Assembly (NCBI GenBank): GCA_947455805.1
Contig: CANGSN010000192.1
Span: forward strand, 1 to 6,427
Reading direction: 5' to 3'
Length of the DNA stretch: 6,427 nucleotides
Origin: Planctomycetota bacterium
GTDB lineage: Bacteria > Planctomycetota > UBA1135 > UBA2386
Positions within the stretch are counted from its first letter, which is position 1. Each line of letters begins with the position of its first letter. The position numbers and the translations under genes are program-made. Positions 1 through 5,723 of this stretch are shown one piece after another. The notes under the pieces are model-generated. The model saw nothing but the letters and a program-made list of their open reading frames with translations, did not search any database and was not told the DNA's origin.

Positions 1-291
1 CGCCGCCAGGAACAACCGCAGCGCGTGGTCGTTCTCGTGGTAGGCGAGCATCAGGTAGTCGCCGGTGACGCGCTGCTCCGGCTGCGCCTGCAGGAACGCC
101 TGCTTCGCCGCCAGCGTGCGCCAGTGGTCGGTGCTCTGCAGGAAGTAGATGCCGGCACCGGCGCGCACGAACTGCGCGCGGAAGCTGCCGGTCGTTCCCG
201 GCTCGCCGAACTGGTGGAAGAACGTGTCGCCCTGGCCGCGCAGCAGCGCGATGCACAGCACGAACGACAGGAGACGCAACAGCATCGACAT
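1..291 (-). CDS. Exported protein of unknown function, N-terminal part (runs off window); possibly YidC-like
   Basis: Reading leftward from an ATG at 291, 97 codons stay open to the window edge. Residues 1-19 (MSMLLRLLSFVLCIALLRG) form a hydrophobic Sec signal or membrane anchor. A second ATG at codon 3 (285) is an equally good start, and neither has a purine-rich ribosome site. The following region contains FRAQFVRAGAGIYFLQ, TDHW and YLMLAYHEND. An anchor followed by a short linker and a pattern of alternating hydrophobic residues around Gly-Ala-Gly is reminiscent of the periplasmic domain at the start of YidC insertases, but too little is visible to assign it. The gene lies 53 bp downstream of the metallophosphoesterase on the same strand, so the two may be co-transcribed. 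The reading frame itself is secure from its codon use and signal sequence; the function is a guess. Confidence 0.7.
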   Translation of the reverse strand, partial: MSMLLRLLSFVLCIALLRGQGDTFFHQFGEPGTTGSFRAQFVRAGAGIYFLQSTDHWRTLAAKQAFLQAQPEQRVTGDYLMLAYHENDHALRLFLAA

Positions 292-344
292 GAGGAGAAC
301 GGGGCGCGCGACGAGGCGCGGCTTCTTCGCGGTGGCGACGGCGC

Positions 345-1109
345 TCAACGCCCTTGGGCGAGACGCTCGGCGAGGTATTCGGGGAGCTCGGGCACGGCGC
401 GGATCTTCGCCATCGTCGCCGCGGTGTCGTATTCGAGGCGATGGAAGCGCACGGTGCCGCCGCTGCCGTCGCCGTCGTAGGTGACGAACGACGAGCGCGG
501 GTCGCCGTCGCGCGGCTGGCCGACCGAGCCGATGTTGACCATCGCCGGCTCGTTCACCTTCCACTCCATGCCGATGTCCGACGGCAGGAGGAACGCGCCC
601 GACCGCAGGAACACGCCCGGCACGTGGCTGTGCCCGACGAAGCACAGCTTCGCGTCGCCCATCTTGGCGAAGCACTCGTCCATCTTCTGCTTGTCGGTGG
701 CGTCGCGCGGCACCAGGTATTCGCGCACCGGATCGCGGGGCGACCCGTGCACGAACAGCATCTGCCCCTCGCGATGCTCCTTCTTCATCTGGTCGAGGTA
801 GTTCCAGAACTTCATGTTCTCCTCGCGCGGGCAGTCGCGGCGGCTCAGCTGGTCGCGGGTCCAGTCGATCGCCGCGCGGGCGCGGGGGTTGAAGTCCGAG
901 GCGTAGAACATCGCCCCGTGCTCGTGGTTGCCGAGCAGGGAGAACTCGCAGCGCTGCATGATCGTGCGCAGCGTGTCGCGCGGCTGCGGCCCGTAGCCGA
1001 TGACGTCACCCAGGCACAGGATGCGCTTGCAGCCCAGTCGCTCGATCTCCTGCAGGCAGACCGTCAACGCTTCGACGTTGCTGTGAATGTCGGAGATGAG
1101 CGCGATCAT
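345..1109 (-). CDS. Calcineurin-like metallophosphoesterase (YfcE/MJ0936-type)
   Basis: Predicted soluble, cytoplasmic, dinuclear-metal phosphoesterase of 254 residues, probably acting on phosphodiesters or nucleotide phosphates; the substrate is unknown. The metal-binding motifs appear in family order: SDIHSN (D7, H9), LGDVIGYGP (D35), LGNHEHG (N61, H62), VHGSPRDP (H121) and GHSHVP (H160, H162). The closing NIGSVGQPRDGD (about 192-203) is typical of the Metallophos_2 group. The length is normal and no catalytic residue is missing. I chose the ATG at 1109 because the family begins directly with a beta strand leading into D-x-H. An ATG at 1136 would add nine residues (MAPVASSAR) that look unlike the family. 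Neither start has a clear Shine-Dalgarno sequence. The gene is divergent from miaA across an 80-bp gap and is followed by the exported-protein gene on the same strand. The family call is firm; the biological role is open. Confidence 0.93.
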   Translation of the reverse strand: MIALISDIHSNVEALTVCLQEIERLGCKRILCLGDVIGYGPQPRDTLRTIMQRCEFSLLGNHEHGAMFYASDFNPRARAAIDWTRDQLSRRDCPREENMKFWNYLDQMKKEHREGQMLFVHGSPRDPVREYLVPRDATDKQKMDECFAKMGDAKLCFVGHSHVPGVFLRSGAFLLPSDIGMEWKVNEPAMVNIGSVGQPRDGDPRSSFVTYDGDGSGGTVRFHRLEYDTAATMAKIRAVPELPEYLAERLAQGR

Positions 1110-1189
1110 GCGGGCCGAAGAAGCTACGGGAGCCATCGGAGACGCGGAAGGGCGGAGACGCTAACTTCCCGGCCCGCTCGCCCCCACGT
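1110..1189. promoter_or_regulatory. Divergent intergenic region between metallophosphoesterase and miaA
   Basis: This 80-bp gap must hold the promoters of both outward-facing genes. It contains a 9-bp direct repeat, CGGAGACGC, at 1137-1145 and 1153-1161, 16 bp apart, and a short AT-richer patch (CTAACTT, 1161-1167). I could not find a convincing -35/-10 pair on either strand. The promoter role is inferred from gene orientation only. Confidence 0.4.
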
Positions 1190-2128
1190 TTGTCGCCCCC
1201 CACCTCCATCCCCCCGCTCTGGGTCGTGTCCGGCCCGACCGCGTCCGGCAAGACGGCGCTGGCCGTCGAGCTGGCGGCCCGGCTCGGACTCGAGATCCTG
1301 TCGATGGATTCGATGGCGGTCTACCAGCGCATGGACATCGGCACCGCCAAACCCGACGCCGCGGATCGCGCGCGCGTGCCGCACCATCTGATCGACCTGG
1401 TCGAGCCGCACGAGACGTTCGACACGGCGCGCTGGTGCGAGGCCGCCGAACGCACGCTGCAGGACCTGCAGCAGCGCGGCCGCGGCGCGTTGTTCGTCGG
1501 CGGCACGCCGCTGTACCTGATGGCCTTCTTCAAGGGCATGATGCAGGGCCCGGGTCGCGACGATGCGCTGCGCGCGCGGCTCGAGGCGCAGGAAGAGCAG
1601 CAGCCGGGCAGCCTGCACGAAGAGTTGTCGCGCCGCGATCCGGTGGCCGCATCGCGCATCCACCGCCGCGACCGACGCCGGCTCGTGCGCGCGCTCGAGG
1701 TGCTCGAGCTGACGGGCAAACCGATCAGCGAACAGCAGGACCACTTCGACCGCGCCGATTGGGCGCGGCCGTGCCGCATCGTCGTCGTGCACCGCCCGCG
1801 CGACGACCTGCACGCGCGCGTGAAGCGGCGCACCGAGGCGATGCTCGCGCAGGGCCTGCTCGCCGAAACCGAGGCGATCGAACGCAGCGGTGGCTTCTCG
1901 ATGACGGCCGGCGCCGCGATTGGCTACGCCGAGTGCCGCGACTTCCTGCGCGGTCGCTACAAGGACGCGATGGAGCTGCGCAACCGGATCCGCCGCAACA
2001 CCCACCAGCTGATCCGGCGGCAGACGACGTGGCTGCGACGGTTGCCCGACGTCGCATGGATCGATGCCGAACTCGGCGTCGACGCCGTGCACAAGGCCTT
2101 CGCCCAGGCCCCGGAGGCGAGCCGATGA
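1190..2128 (+). CDS. miaA: tRNA dimethylallyltransferase MiaA
   Basis: MiaA transfers a dimethylallyl (isopentenyl) group from DMAPP to N6 of adenosine 37 in tRNAs reading UNN codons, which stabilises codon-anticodon pairing. The 312-residue product has the P-loop SGPTASGKT (14-22), the substrate motif DSMAVYQRMDIGTAKP (40-55), HHLIDLVEP (65-73), GGTPLYL (104-110), the tRNA-binding stretch DRRRLVRALEVLELTGKPIS (from 161), AAIGYAE (to 248) and the C-terminal RRQTTWLRR (276-284). In many homologues the last block reads YAKRQ-x-TWFR; here it is LIRRQTTWLRR, a mild divergence. The start is an inferred TTG at 1190, because the next in-frame candidate, a GTG, falls inside the P-loop strand; no ribosome site precedes it. 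It is the first gene of a rightward cluster, and its stop codon overlaps the ATG of the flippase gene. Confidence 0.96.
   Translation: MSPPTSIPPLWVVSGPTASGKTALAVELAARLGLEILSMDSMAVYQRMDIGTAKPDAADRARVPHHLIDLVEPHETFDTARWCEAAERTLQDLQQRGRGALFVGGTPLYLMAFFKGMMQGPGRDDALRARLEAQEEQQPGSLHEELSRRDPVAASRIHRRDRRRLVRALEVLELTGKPISEQQDHFDRADWARPCRIVVVHRPRDDLHARVKRRTEAMLAQGLLAETEAIERSGGFSMTAGAAIGYAECRDFLRGRYKDAMELRNRIRRNTHQLIRRQTTWLRRLPDVAWIDAELGVDAVHKAFAQAPEASR
2112..2116 (+). promoter_or_regulatory. Ribosome binding site for the flippase gene
   Basis: A perfect GGAGG lies inside the end of miaA, 8 bases before the ATG at 2125. It is the clearest Shine-Dalgarno sequence in the window and fixes the flippase start within a much longer open frame. 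The overlap with miaA suggests translational coupling. Confidence 0.75.
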
Positions 2129-3624
2129 GCGGCAGCGAGCCGACGAACGGCACCCCGCTGGCCAACGCCTCCCCAGCGGCTGGCGGCACCTTGCGCCAGC
2201 GCACGATGAAGAGCCTGTTCTGGCAGCTGCTCGGCGTCGGCGGCCAACGCGCCGTCGTGCTGGTGCAGCCGATCGTGCTGGCCCGGAGCGGCTGGATCAC
2301 CCCGACCGACGTCGCGGCCTTCGTCGTCGTCACCGTCGGCATCGGCATCGTCGAAGCGTTGACGACGTTCGTCGGCGAACAGACCACGATCGTCTCCGAG
2401 CGCGGCACCGACCGACGCTACCTCGACACGGTGTTCACCGTGCGACTGCTGCGCGCGCTCGGTGTCTGCGCGGTGCTGTGCGCCTTGTCGTGGCCGCTCG
2501 GCGACTTCTTCGCCTCGCCCGAGTCGGCGACCTACTGGCTGCCGGGCATGTTCCTGTGCCTGTCGTTCACCGGACTGCTCGACGCGCTGCAGAGCCCGGC
2601 GCGCGCGGTGGCGATGAAGAGCCTCGACTTCCGCCGCCTCGTCGTCGCCGACTTCACCGCCGCACTGCTCGCCACGGCGACGACGATCGCGCTGGCGGCG
2701 CAGGGCCTGGCCGCGTGGTCGCTGGTGATCGGCCACATGGCGAACCCGCTGCTGCGCAGCCTGCTCGGCTACTGGGCGGCACCGCACCGGCCCCGCTTCT
2801 GCCTCGACCGCGGCGCCGTCAAGGAACTGCTGCACTACAACCTCGGCGCCGCCGGGGCTCCGTTCGTGCTGCTGATGGTGTTCAGCGCGCCGGCGATGGT
2901 GTTCCACAAGCTGGTCGGCGACGACCGCACGCTCGGGCAGTACGAGTTCGCCAGCAAGCTGGCGCGGCTGCCGGAGGACGTGTTCCTGCGCGTCGTCGGC
3001 GCTGTAGCCGTGCCGGCCTACGCCCAGTTGCGCCAGGACCGCGCCCGCCTGACCGAAGCCTGGCTGCAGGCGGTGCAGGCGTTCCTGGTGCTCGGCGGCG
3101 CCTTGACCATCGCCATGGCGTGGTGCGGCGACACCCTGCCGCTGCTGCTGTTCAGCGAGCAGTACGGCGTCGTGCCAGGCCTGTTCGCGCTGCTGTGTGC
3201 GCACGGCGGCGTCGCCGGCTTGTGCGCGGTGGTCGGCCCGCTGCTGTGGGCGGTCGGCAAACCGAGCATCGACCGCAACGCGCAGACCCTGCGCTGCCTG
3301 ATCGTCTACGGCGCCGGCATTCCCGCCGCGCTGCAATGGGGCGCGCTCGGCTTCGCCGCGGCGACGATCCTCGGCATCACGGCAGCGCTGCTGTGGTCGT
3401 GCTGGGCGGTGATCGACTACCTCGGACTGCCGCTGCGGCGGCTGCTCACTGTGCTGGTGCGCGGCAGCGGGCTCGCCTTCGCCCTGCTGCTGGGGCTGCT
3501 CGCCGTCGACCTCGCGTTCGCGCCGACCGGCACGGCGCGGCTGCTGGTGGCGATGTCCGGCGGAGCGCTCGCCATCGCCAAGCCGGCCCTGCGCCTGCTG
3601 CGGCAACGCCGGGCCCGCAACTGA
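2125..3624 (+). CDS. Oligosaccharide flippase family membrane protein (Wzx/PST, MOP superfamily)
   Basis: A 499-residue integral inner-membrane protein, likely to flip a lipid-linked glycan or similar amphiphile from cytoplasm to periplasm. The N-terminus is a low-complexity soluble tail (1-25), followed by TLRQRTMKSLFWQL, the amphipathic entry typical of Wzx-like proteins. Hydrophobic segments can be seen at about 32-52, 62-80, 110-128, 136-153, 172-192, 196-215, 240-262, 286-300, 317-335, 337-358, 360-378, 390-420, 422-436, 446-466 and 470-486. This suggests 12 to 14 membrane helices, and some of these ranges may be merged or re-entrant. QSPARAVAMKSLDFRRL (156-171) sits in the loop where WzxC-type proteins carry a similar sequence, and a basic tail (RLLRQRRARN) ends the protein. 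The gene overlaps miaA by ATGA and has a strong GGAGG. No glycosyltransferase is visible nearby, so the substrate is unknown. MurJ is a less likely alternative, because I do not see its usual signature and the protein resembles the PST branch more. Confidence 0.87.
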   Translation: MSGSEPTNGTPLANASPAAGGTLRQRTMKSLFWQLLGVGGQRAVVLVQPIVLARSGWITPTDVAAFVVVTVGIGIVEALTTFVGEQTTIVSERGTDRRYLDTVFTVRLLRALGVCAVLCALSWPLGDFFASPESATYWLPGMFLCLSFTGLLDALQSPARAVAMKSLDFRRLVVADFTAALLATATTIALAAQGLAAWSLVIGHMANPLLRSLLGYWAAPHRPRFCLDRGAVKELLHYNLGAAGAPFVLLMVFSAPAMVFHKLVGDDRTLGQYEFASKLARLPEDVFLRVVGAVAVPAYAQLRQDRARLTEAWLQAVQAFLVLGGALTIAMAWCGDTLPLLLFSEQYGVVPGLFALLCAHGGVAGLCAVVGPLLWAVGKPSIDRNAQTLRCLIVYGAGIPAALQWGALGFAAATILGITAALLWSCWAVIDYLGLPLRRLLTVLVRGSGLAFALLLGLLAVDLAFAPTGTARLLVAMSGGALAIAKPALRLLRQRRARN

Positions 3625-3647
3625 GGCACGCGCCCCGGCACTGCGAT

Positions 3648-3678
3648 CCGTCGCCGCCGTTGCTTGTGGCGGCGTCGG
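3648..3678 (+). terminator. GC-rich hairpin between flippase and rsmG
   Basis: The arms 3648-3658 (CCGTCGCCGCC) and 3668-3678 (GGCGGCGTCGG) pair over ten of eleven positions, with one T-T mismatch. The loop is nine bases, GTTGCTTGT. It starts 23 bp after the flippase stop and ends 16 bp before the rsmG start. There is no T-run after it, so it may be a weak terminator or attenuator, or a transcript-processing structure, rather than a classical intrinsic terminator. Confidence 0.4.
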
Positions 3679-3694
3679 CGCGAAGATCGCGCGT

Positions 3695-4339
3695 GTGACC
3701 ACGACCGATGCCAAGCAGCTCGTCGCGCGCGCCAAGGCGCTCGGCGCCGACCTCGACGAACCGCGCGCCGAACGGCTGCTCGCCTACCTCGACGCGATGC
3801 TGACGATCAACGAGCAGATCAACCTGACCGCCGTGCGCGACCGCGAACAAGCGGTCGTGCTGCACGTGCTCGACGGCCTCGCGTTCGCACGCACGCAGCT
3901 GCACCCGCGCCACGCGCTCGACCTCGGCACCGGCAACGGCTTCCCCGGCGTCGCCGTCGCCACGCTGCACCCGGGCATGTCGATGGTGCTGATGGACCGC
4001 ACCGGCAAGAAGCTGCGCGCGATCGGCGGCTGCCTCGTGCAGGCGCGCTGCGATGGCATCGAGACGCTGCATCTCGACGCCGAACAGGCTCCGGGCCTGC
4101 GCCGCGACCTGCGGCACGCGTTCGACCTGGTGACCGCGCGCGCCGTCGCCCCGCCCGAGCGCTGCGCCGAACTGGCCGACCCGCTGGTGCGCCCCGGTGG
4201 CCACCTGGTGCTGTGGCTCGACGCCGACGCGCCGGCGCCGGAGCGGCTCGGACCGTTCCGTCGTGTGCAGCTCCACCCCTACGAACTGCCGGCGCCGGCC
4301 GCGCGCAAGCGCGTGCTGGGTCACTGGCAGAAGCGCTGA
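3695..4339 (+). CDS. rsmG: 16S rRNA (guanine-527-N7)-methyltransferase RsmG
   Basis: RsmG (GidB) uses S-adenosylmethionine to methylate N7 of G527 in the 530 loop of 16S rRNA; loss of the enzyme in other bacteria gives low-level streptomycin resistance. The 214-residue product is of normal length. It has the N-terminal helix pair ending in NEQINLTAVRD (39-49), the HVLDGL block (57-62), the SAM-binding motif LDLGTGNGFPG (75-85), MDRTGKK (100-106), and DLVTARAVAPPERCAEL (144-160) before a PGGHLVLW strand. The GTG at 3695 is chosen because it places the first helix at the usual distance; no Shine-Dalgarno sequence is visible. The gene is 70 bp after the flippase and 7 bp before the next gene. 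It is not beside parA/parB or mnmG, its frequent partners elsewhere, at least within this window. Confidence 0.95.
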   Translation: MTTTDAKQLVARAKALGADLDEPRAERLLAYLDAMLTINEQINLTAVRDREQAVVLHVLDGLAFARTQLHPRHALDLGTGNGFPGVAVATLHPGMSMVLMDRTGKKLRAIGGCLVQARCDGIETLHLDAEQAPGLRRDLRHAFDLVTARAVAPPERCAELADPLVRPGGHLVLWLDADAPAPERLGPFRRVQLHPYELPAPAARKRVLGHWQKR

Positions 4340-4343
4340 GGAG
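4338..4343 (+). promoter_or_regulatory. Ribosome binding site overlapping the rsmG stop
   Basis: GAGGAG begins inside the TGA stop of rsmG and ends three bases before the ATG at 4347. The spacing is tighter than the usual five to nine bases. It supports this start and tight coupling of the gene to rsmG. Confidence 0.5.
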
Positions 4344-4346
4344 CCG

Positions 4347-4973
4347 ATGGCCGACGTCGCCGCAGGATCTGCGTCCCCCGGCTGGCGGGGATGGCGCCGG
4401 CGGCTGCTGGTGCTCGCGCTGGTCCTACTGCCGATCCCGGTGTTCGGTTGCACGTCGACGATCACTCCGCCATCGACACCGCGCGAACCGACGACGGTGT
4501 TTCTGCTGAGCGAAGCGATGCACACCGGCGTCGTGCTGCCGCCGCTCGGCCCCGACGACGAGTTCGTCGAGTTCGGCTACGGCGACTGGAACTGGTTCGC
4601 ACTCGGCAACGACGCGTGGTACCGCGTGTTCGCGACGGTGCTGTGGCCGACGCAGGGCGCGCTCGGCCGCCGCACGTTCGGCGCGCGCGACGAACGGCAA
4701 CTGCGCGCCGCCGCGTGGTGGACGACGCTGTCGCCGGTCGTCGTCGACGCACAGAAGGCGCGCGAACTGCGGCAGCGCCTGCAGGCGCAGTTCGACGCCG
4801 GAGCGAGCGCCATGGTGCGGCGGCAGGACCTCGGGTTCGGCTTCGTGCCGGTCGACGACTCGTATTGGTTCGGCTTCACCTGCGCCGACGCCGCGGCGCA
4901 GTGGTTCACCGAACTCGGCTGCAGCGTCGGCTGGACGCCGATCCGCGGTGGCTTGCGCACGGCGACGCCGTAA
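4347..4973 (+). CDS. DUF2459-like envelope protein, putative lipoprotein
   Basis: A 208-residue exported protein. A basic stretch WRGWRRR (13-19) precedes a hydrophobic core (20-34) ending in VFGC, so C35 may be lipidated. Phe at -2 is unusual for a lipobox, and a plain membrane anchor is possible. The mature part contains EAMHTGVVLPP (56-66) followed by EFGYGDWNWF (75-84), which match the HTG-[IV]-VLP and E-x-G-x-GD pattern I associate with DUF2459. Near the end, FTCADAAAQWFTELGCSV (177-194) matches the C-terminal Cys-containing helix of that family. The order His59 then Cys179 would suit a circularly permuted NlpC/P60-like cysteine hydrolase fold, but that is inference. The gene starts 7 bp after rsmG with a GAGGAG site and is probably the last gene of the rightward cluster. 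The family assignment is from motif memory; the function is unknown. Confidence 0.75.
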   Translation: MADVAAGSASPGWRGWRRRLLVLALVLLPIPVFGCTSTITPPSTPREPTTVFLLSEAMHTGVVLPPLGPDDEFVEFGYGDWNWFALGNDAWYRVFATVLWPTQGALGRRTFGARDERQLRAAAWWTTLSPVVVDAQKARELRQRLQAQFDAGASAMVRRQDLGFGFVPVDDSYWFGFTCADAAAQWFTELGCSVGWTPIRGGLRTATP

Positions 4974-5020
4974 CCCAGTGACCGCGCGACGCCCGGTGGA
5001 TCGCCGCGTCCGCCGACCGG

Positions 5021-5065
5021 CTCGCCGCGGATCTGCTCGCCGCGGATCTGCTCGCCGCCGACCTG
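5021..5065 (+). repeat. Three tandem 15-bp repeats
   Basis: Two identical units CTCGCCGCGGATCTG (5021-5035, 5036-5050) are followed by a third, CTCGCCGCCGACCTG (5051-5065), which differs at two positions. Read in frame on the plus strand each unit encodes LAADL, a pentapeptide-repeat-like pattern, but the frame opens after a TGA at 4979-4981 and has no ATG before the repeats. It is more likely non-coding, or a decayed remnant. Confidence 0.85.
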
Positions 5066-5081
5066 ATCACCGGAAACGACG

Positions 5082-5114
5082 CGGCTCGCAGGTGGCCGAG
5101 CCACATGCGAGCCG
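5082..5114. terminator. Strong hairpin, probable bidirectional terminator
   Basis: The outer arms CGGCTCGCA (5082-5090) and TGCGAGCCG (5106-5114) are perfectly complementary. Inside them, after one G-A mismatch, GTGGC (5092-5096) pairs with GCCAC (5100-5104) around a CGA triloop. That gives 14 base pairs in 33 bases. It sits about 110 bp after the stop of the rightward gene and about 35 bp after the stop of the leftward lipoprotein gene. There is no strong T-run on either side (only CGTTT-like bases on the minus side), so it would be a U-poor terminator or a mRNA 3'-end protector. Confidence 0.6.
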
Positions 5115-5126
5115 AGTCGGGTGCGA

Positions 5127-5143
5127 CGCGCGGAAGACGCGCG
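5127..5143. terminator. Small CGCGCG stem beside the lipoprotein stop
   Basis: CGCGCG (5127-5132) and CGCGCG (5138-5143) can pair around a GAAGA loop, ending 5 bp beyond the stop of the leftward lipoprotein gene. With six base pairs and no T-run, it could be chance in such GC-rich DNA or part of the 3' end of that transcript. Confidence 0.25.
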
Positions 5144-5148
5144 CTCGC

Positions 5149-5523
5149 TCAGCGGTTCGTGATCTCGTCGACGAGCGGCAGGCTGCTGACCGTCACCAGA
5201 CCGAAGCGAGCGGTGTGCTCGAGCTTGGTCGTGTCCGACGGGTAGTTCACGTACATGTCGTTGACGTCGTAGTTCCAGACGTGGCGATCGATGAAGTCCG
5301 AGATGCGCATCAGGTCGCGACCGAACGCATTGTTGCGGCCATCGCTGCGGCGACGAACCTCGCGGAAGAACTGCTGCGAGTTGTATTCGTTGCTCAGCGC
5401 CGTCACGTCCTTGAGGCCGCGCTTCTTTTGTTCGGGCGTGAGACCGGCACCCTGGCCTTCCCAGCCGAAGGACGAGCAGGCGGCGAGGGGCAACAGGGTG
5501 AGGACGAGTGCGAGCTTGCGCAT
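5149..5523 (-). CDS. Small outer-membrane-type lipoprotein, family not recognised
   Basis: A 124-residue protein with a textbook lipoprotein signal: MRK, a hydrophobic core, then LAAC with the lipidated Cys at 16. Ser at +2 would favour outer-membrane sorting under the E. coli rule. The mature part (about 108 residues) has no further membrane segment. It contains a charged helix-like stretch LTPEQKKRGLKDVTALSNEY (28-47), then QQFFREVRRRSDGRNNAFGR (50-69), an aromatic patch WNYDVNDMYVNYP (83-95), and a hydrophobic end, ARFGLVTVSSLPLVDEI. I do not recognise the family. No cysteine other than C16 is present, so it has no disulphide. The ATG at 5523 is the only start compatible with the signal; no Shine-Dalgarno sequence precedes it. 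It is convergent with the DUF2459-like gene and divergent from nadD, so it is probably transcribed alone from the 5524-5723 gap. Confidence 0.88.
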   Translation of the reverse strand: MRKLALVLTLLPLAACSSFGWEGQGAGLTPEQKKRGLKDVTALSNEYNSQQFFREVRRRSDGRNNAFGRDLMRISDFIDRHVWNYDVNDMYVNYPSDTTKLEHTARFGLVTVSSLPLVDEITNR

Positions 5524-5723
5524 TGTCTGTGCGGAAGAGGGGTCGCTGAGGGGAAGCCGCCGACGAGAGGGCTGTGGCGGAGTCGCGGGACGCTAGCGGA
5601 CCCGAGCGGACACTGCAACCGACTTTTCGCCGCCACGTCGCCGGCAGCGGACCCGCCCGATCGGCGGCCGTGCGGCGGCGCCGGCTCGCACCCCACCGGC
5701 CGAACTCCTAGGCTGCGCGGGCC
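5524..5723. promoter_or_regulatory. Divergent intergenic region between lipoprotein gene and nadD
   Basis: This 200-bp gap should hold the promoters of both genes. Three direct copies of AGCGGAC start at 5595, 5605 and 5646; the first and third extend to an identical AGCGGACCCG. A weak minus-strand pair, TTGCAG (5618-5613) and TAGCGT (5595-5590) with a 17-bp spacer, could serve the lipoprotein gene, but it matches the sigma-70 consensus poorly. I see no Shine-Dalgarno sequence before nadD. Confidence 0.4.

Larger units (their letters stand above)
4974..5148. other. Convergent intergenic region with repeats and hairpins
   Basis: This 175-bp gap lies between two genes that point at each other. 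It carries a three-unit tandem repeat (5021-5065), a near-perfect hairpin (5082-5114) and a smaller CGCGCG stem (5127-5143). No supported gene is present on either strand. Confidence 0.7.

Noticed and set aside
1109..1136. Longer metallophosphoesterase beginning at the ATG at 1136
   Set aside because: The nine extra residues are not family-like, and the ATG at 1109 places the first strand exactly as usual. The longer start cannot be excluded without data.
354..1391. A long plus-strand open frame opposite the metallophosphoesterase
   Set aside because: It is composed of Arg, Ala, Val and His runs without recognisable domains. The minus-strand frame has every catalytic motif of its family.
1452..1475. 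CTGCAG-rich inverted/direct repeat within miaA
   Set aside because: It encodes the LQDLQQ helix in a conserved gene and is explained by Leu/Gln codon use in GC-rich DNA.
1957..3735. A long open frame on the minus strand opposite the flippase gene (592 codons)
   Set aside because: Its translation is Arg/Ala/Gln/His-rich low-complexity sequence with no motif, as expected antisense to GC-rich coding DNA. The plus-strand flippase explains the region.
5021..5065. CRISPR-like array
   Set aside because: The units are adjacent with no spacers, and 15 bp is too short. It is a simple tandem repeat.
4906..5106. Minus-strand frame with AASRS repeats
   Set aside because: The repetition only reflects the 15-bp tandem repeat read in another frame, and there is no supporting start signal or homology.
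5709..5723. TAGGCT as a -10 box for a nearly leaderless nadD transcript
   Set aside because: Only a weak match to a -10 hexamer, and no -35 partner at the right distance.
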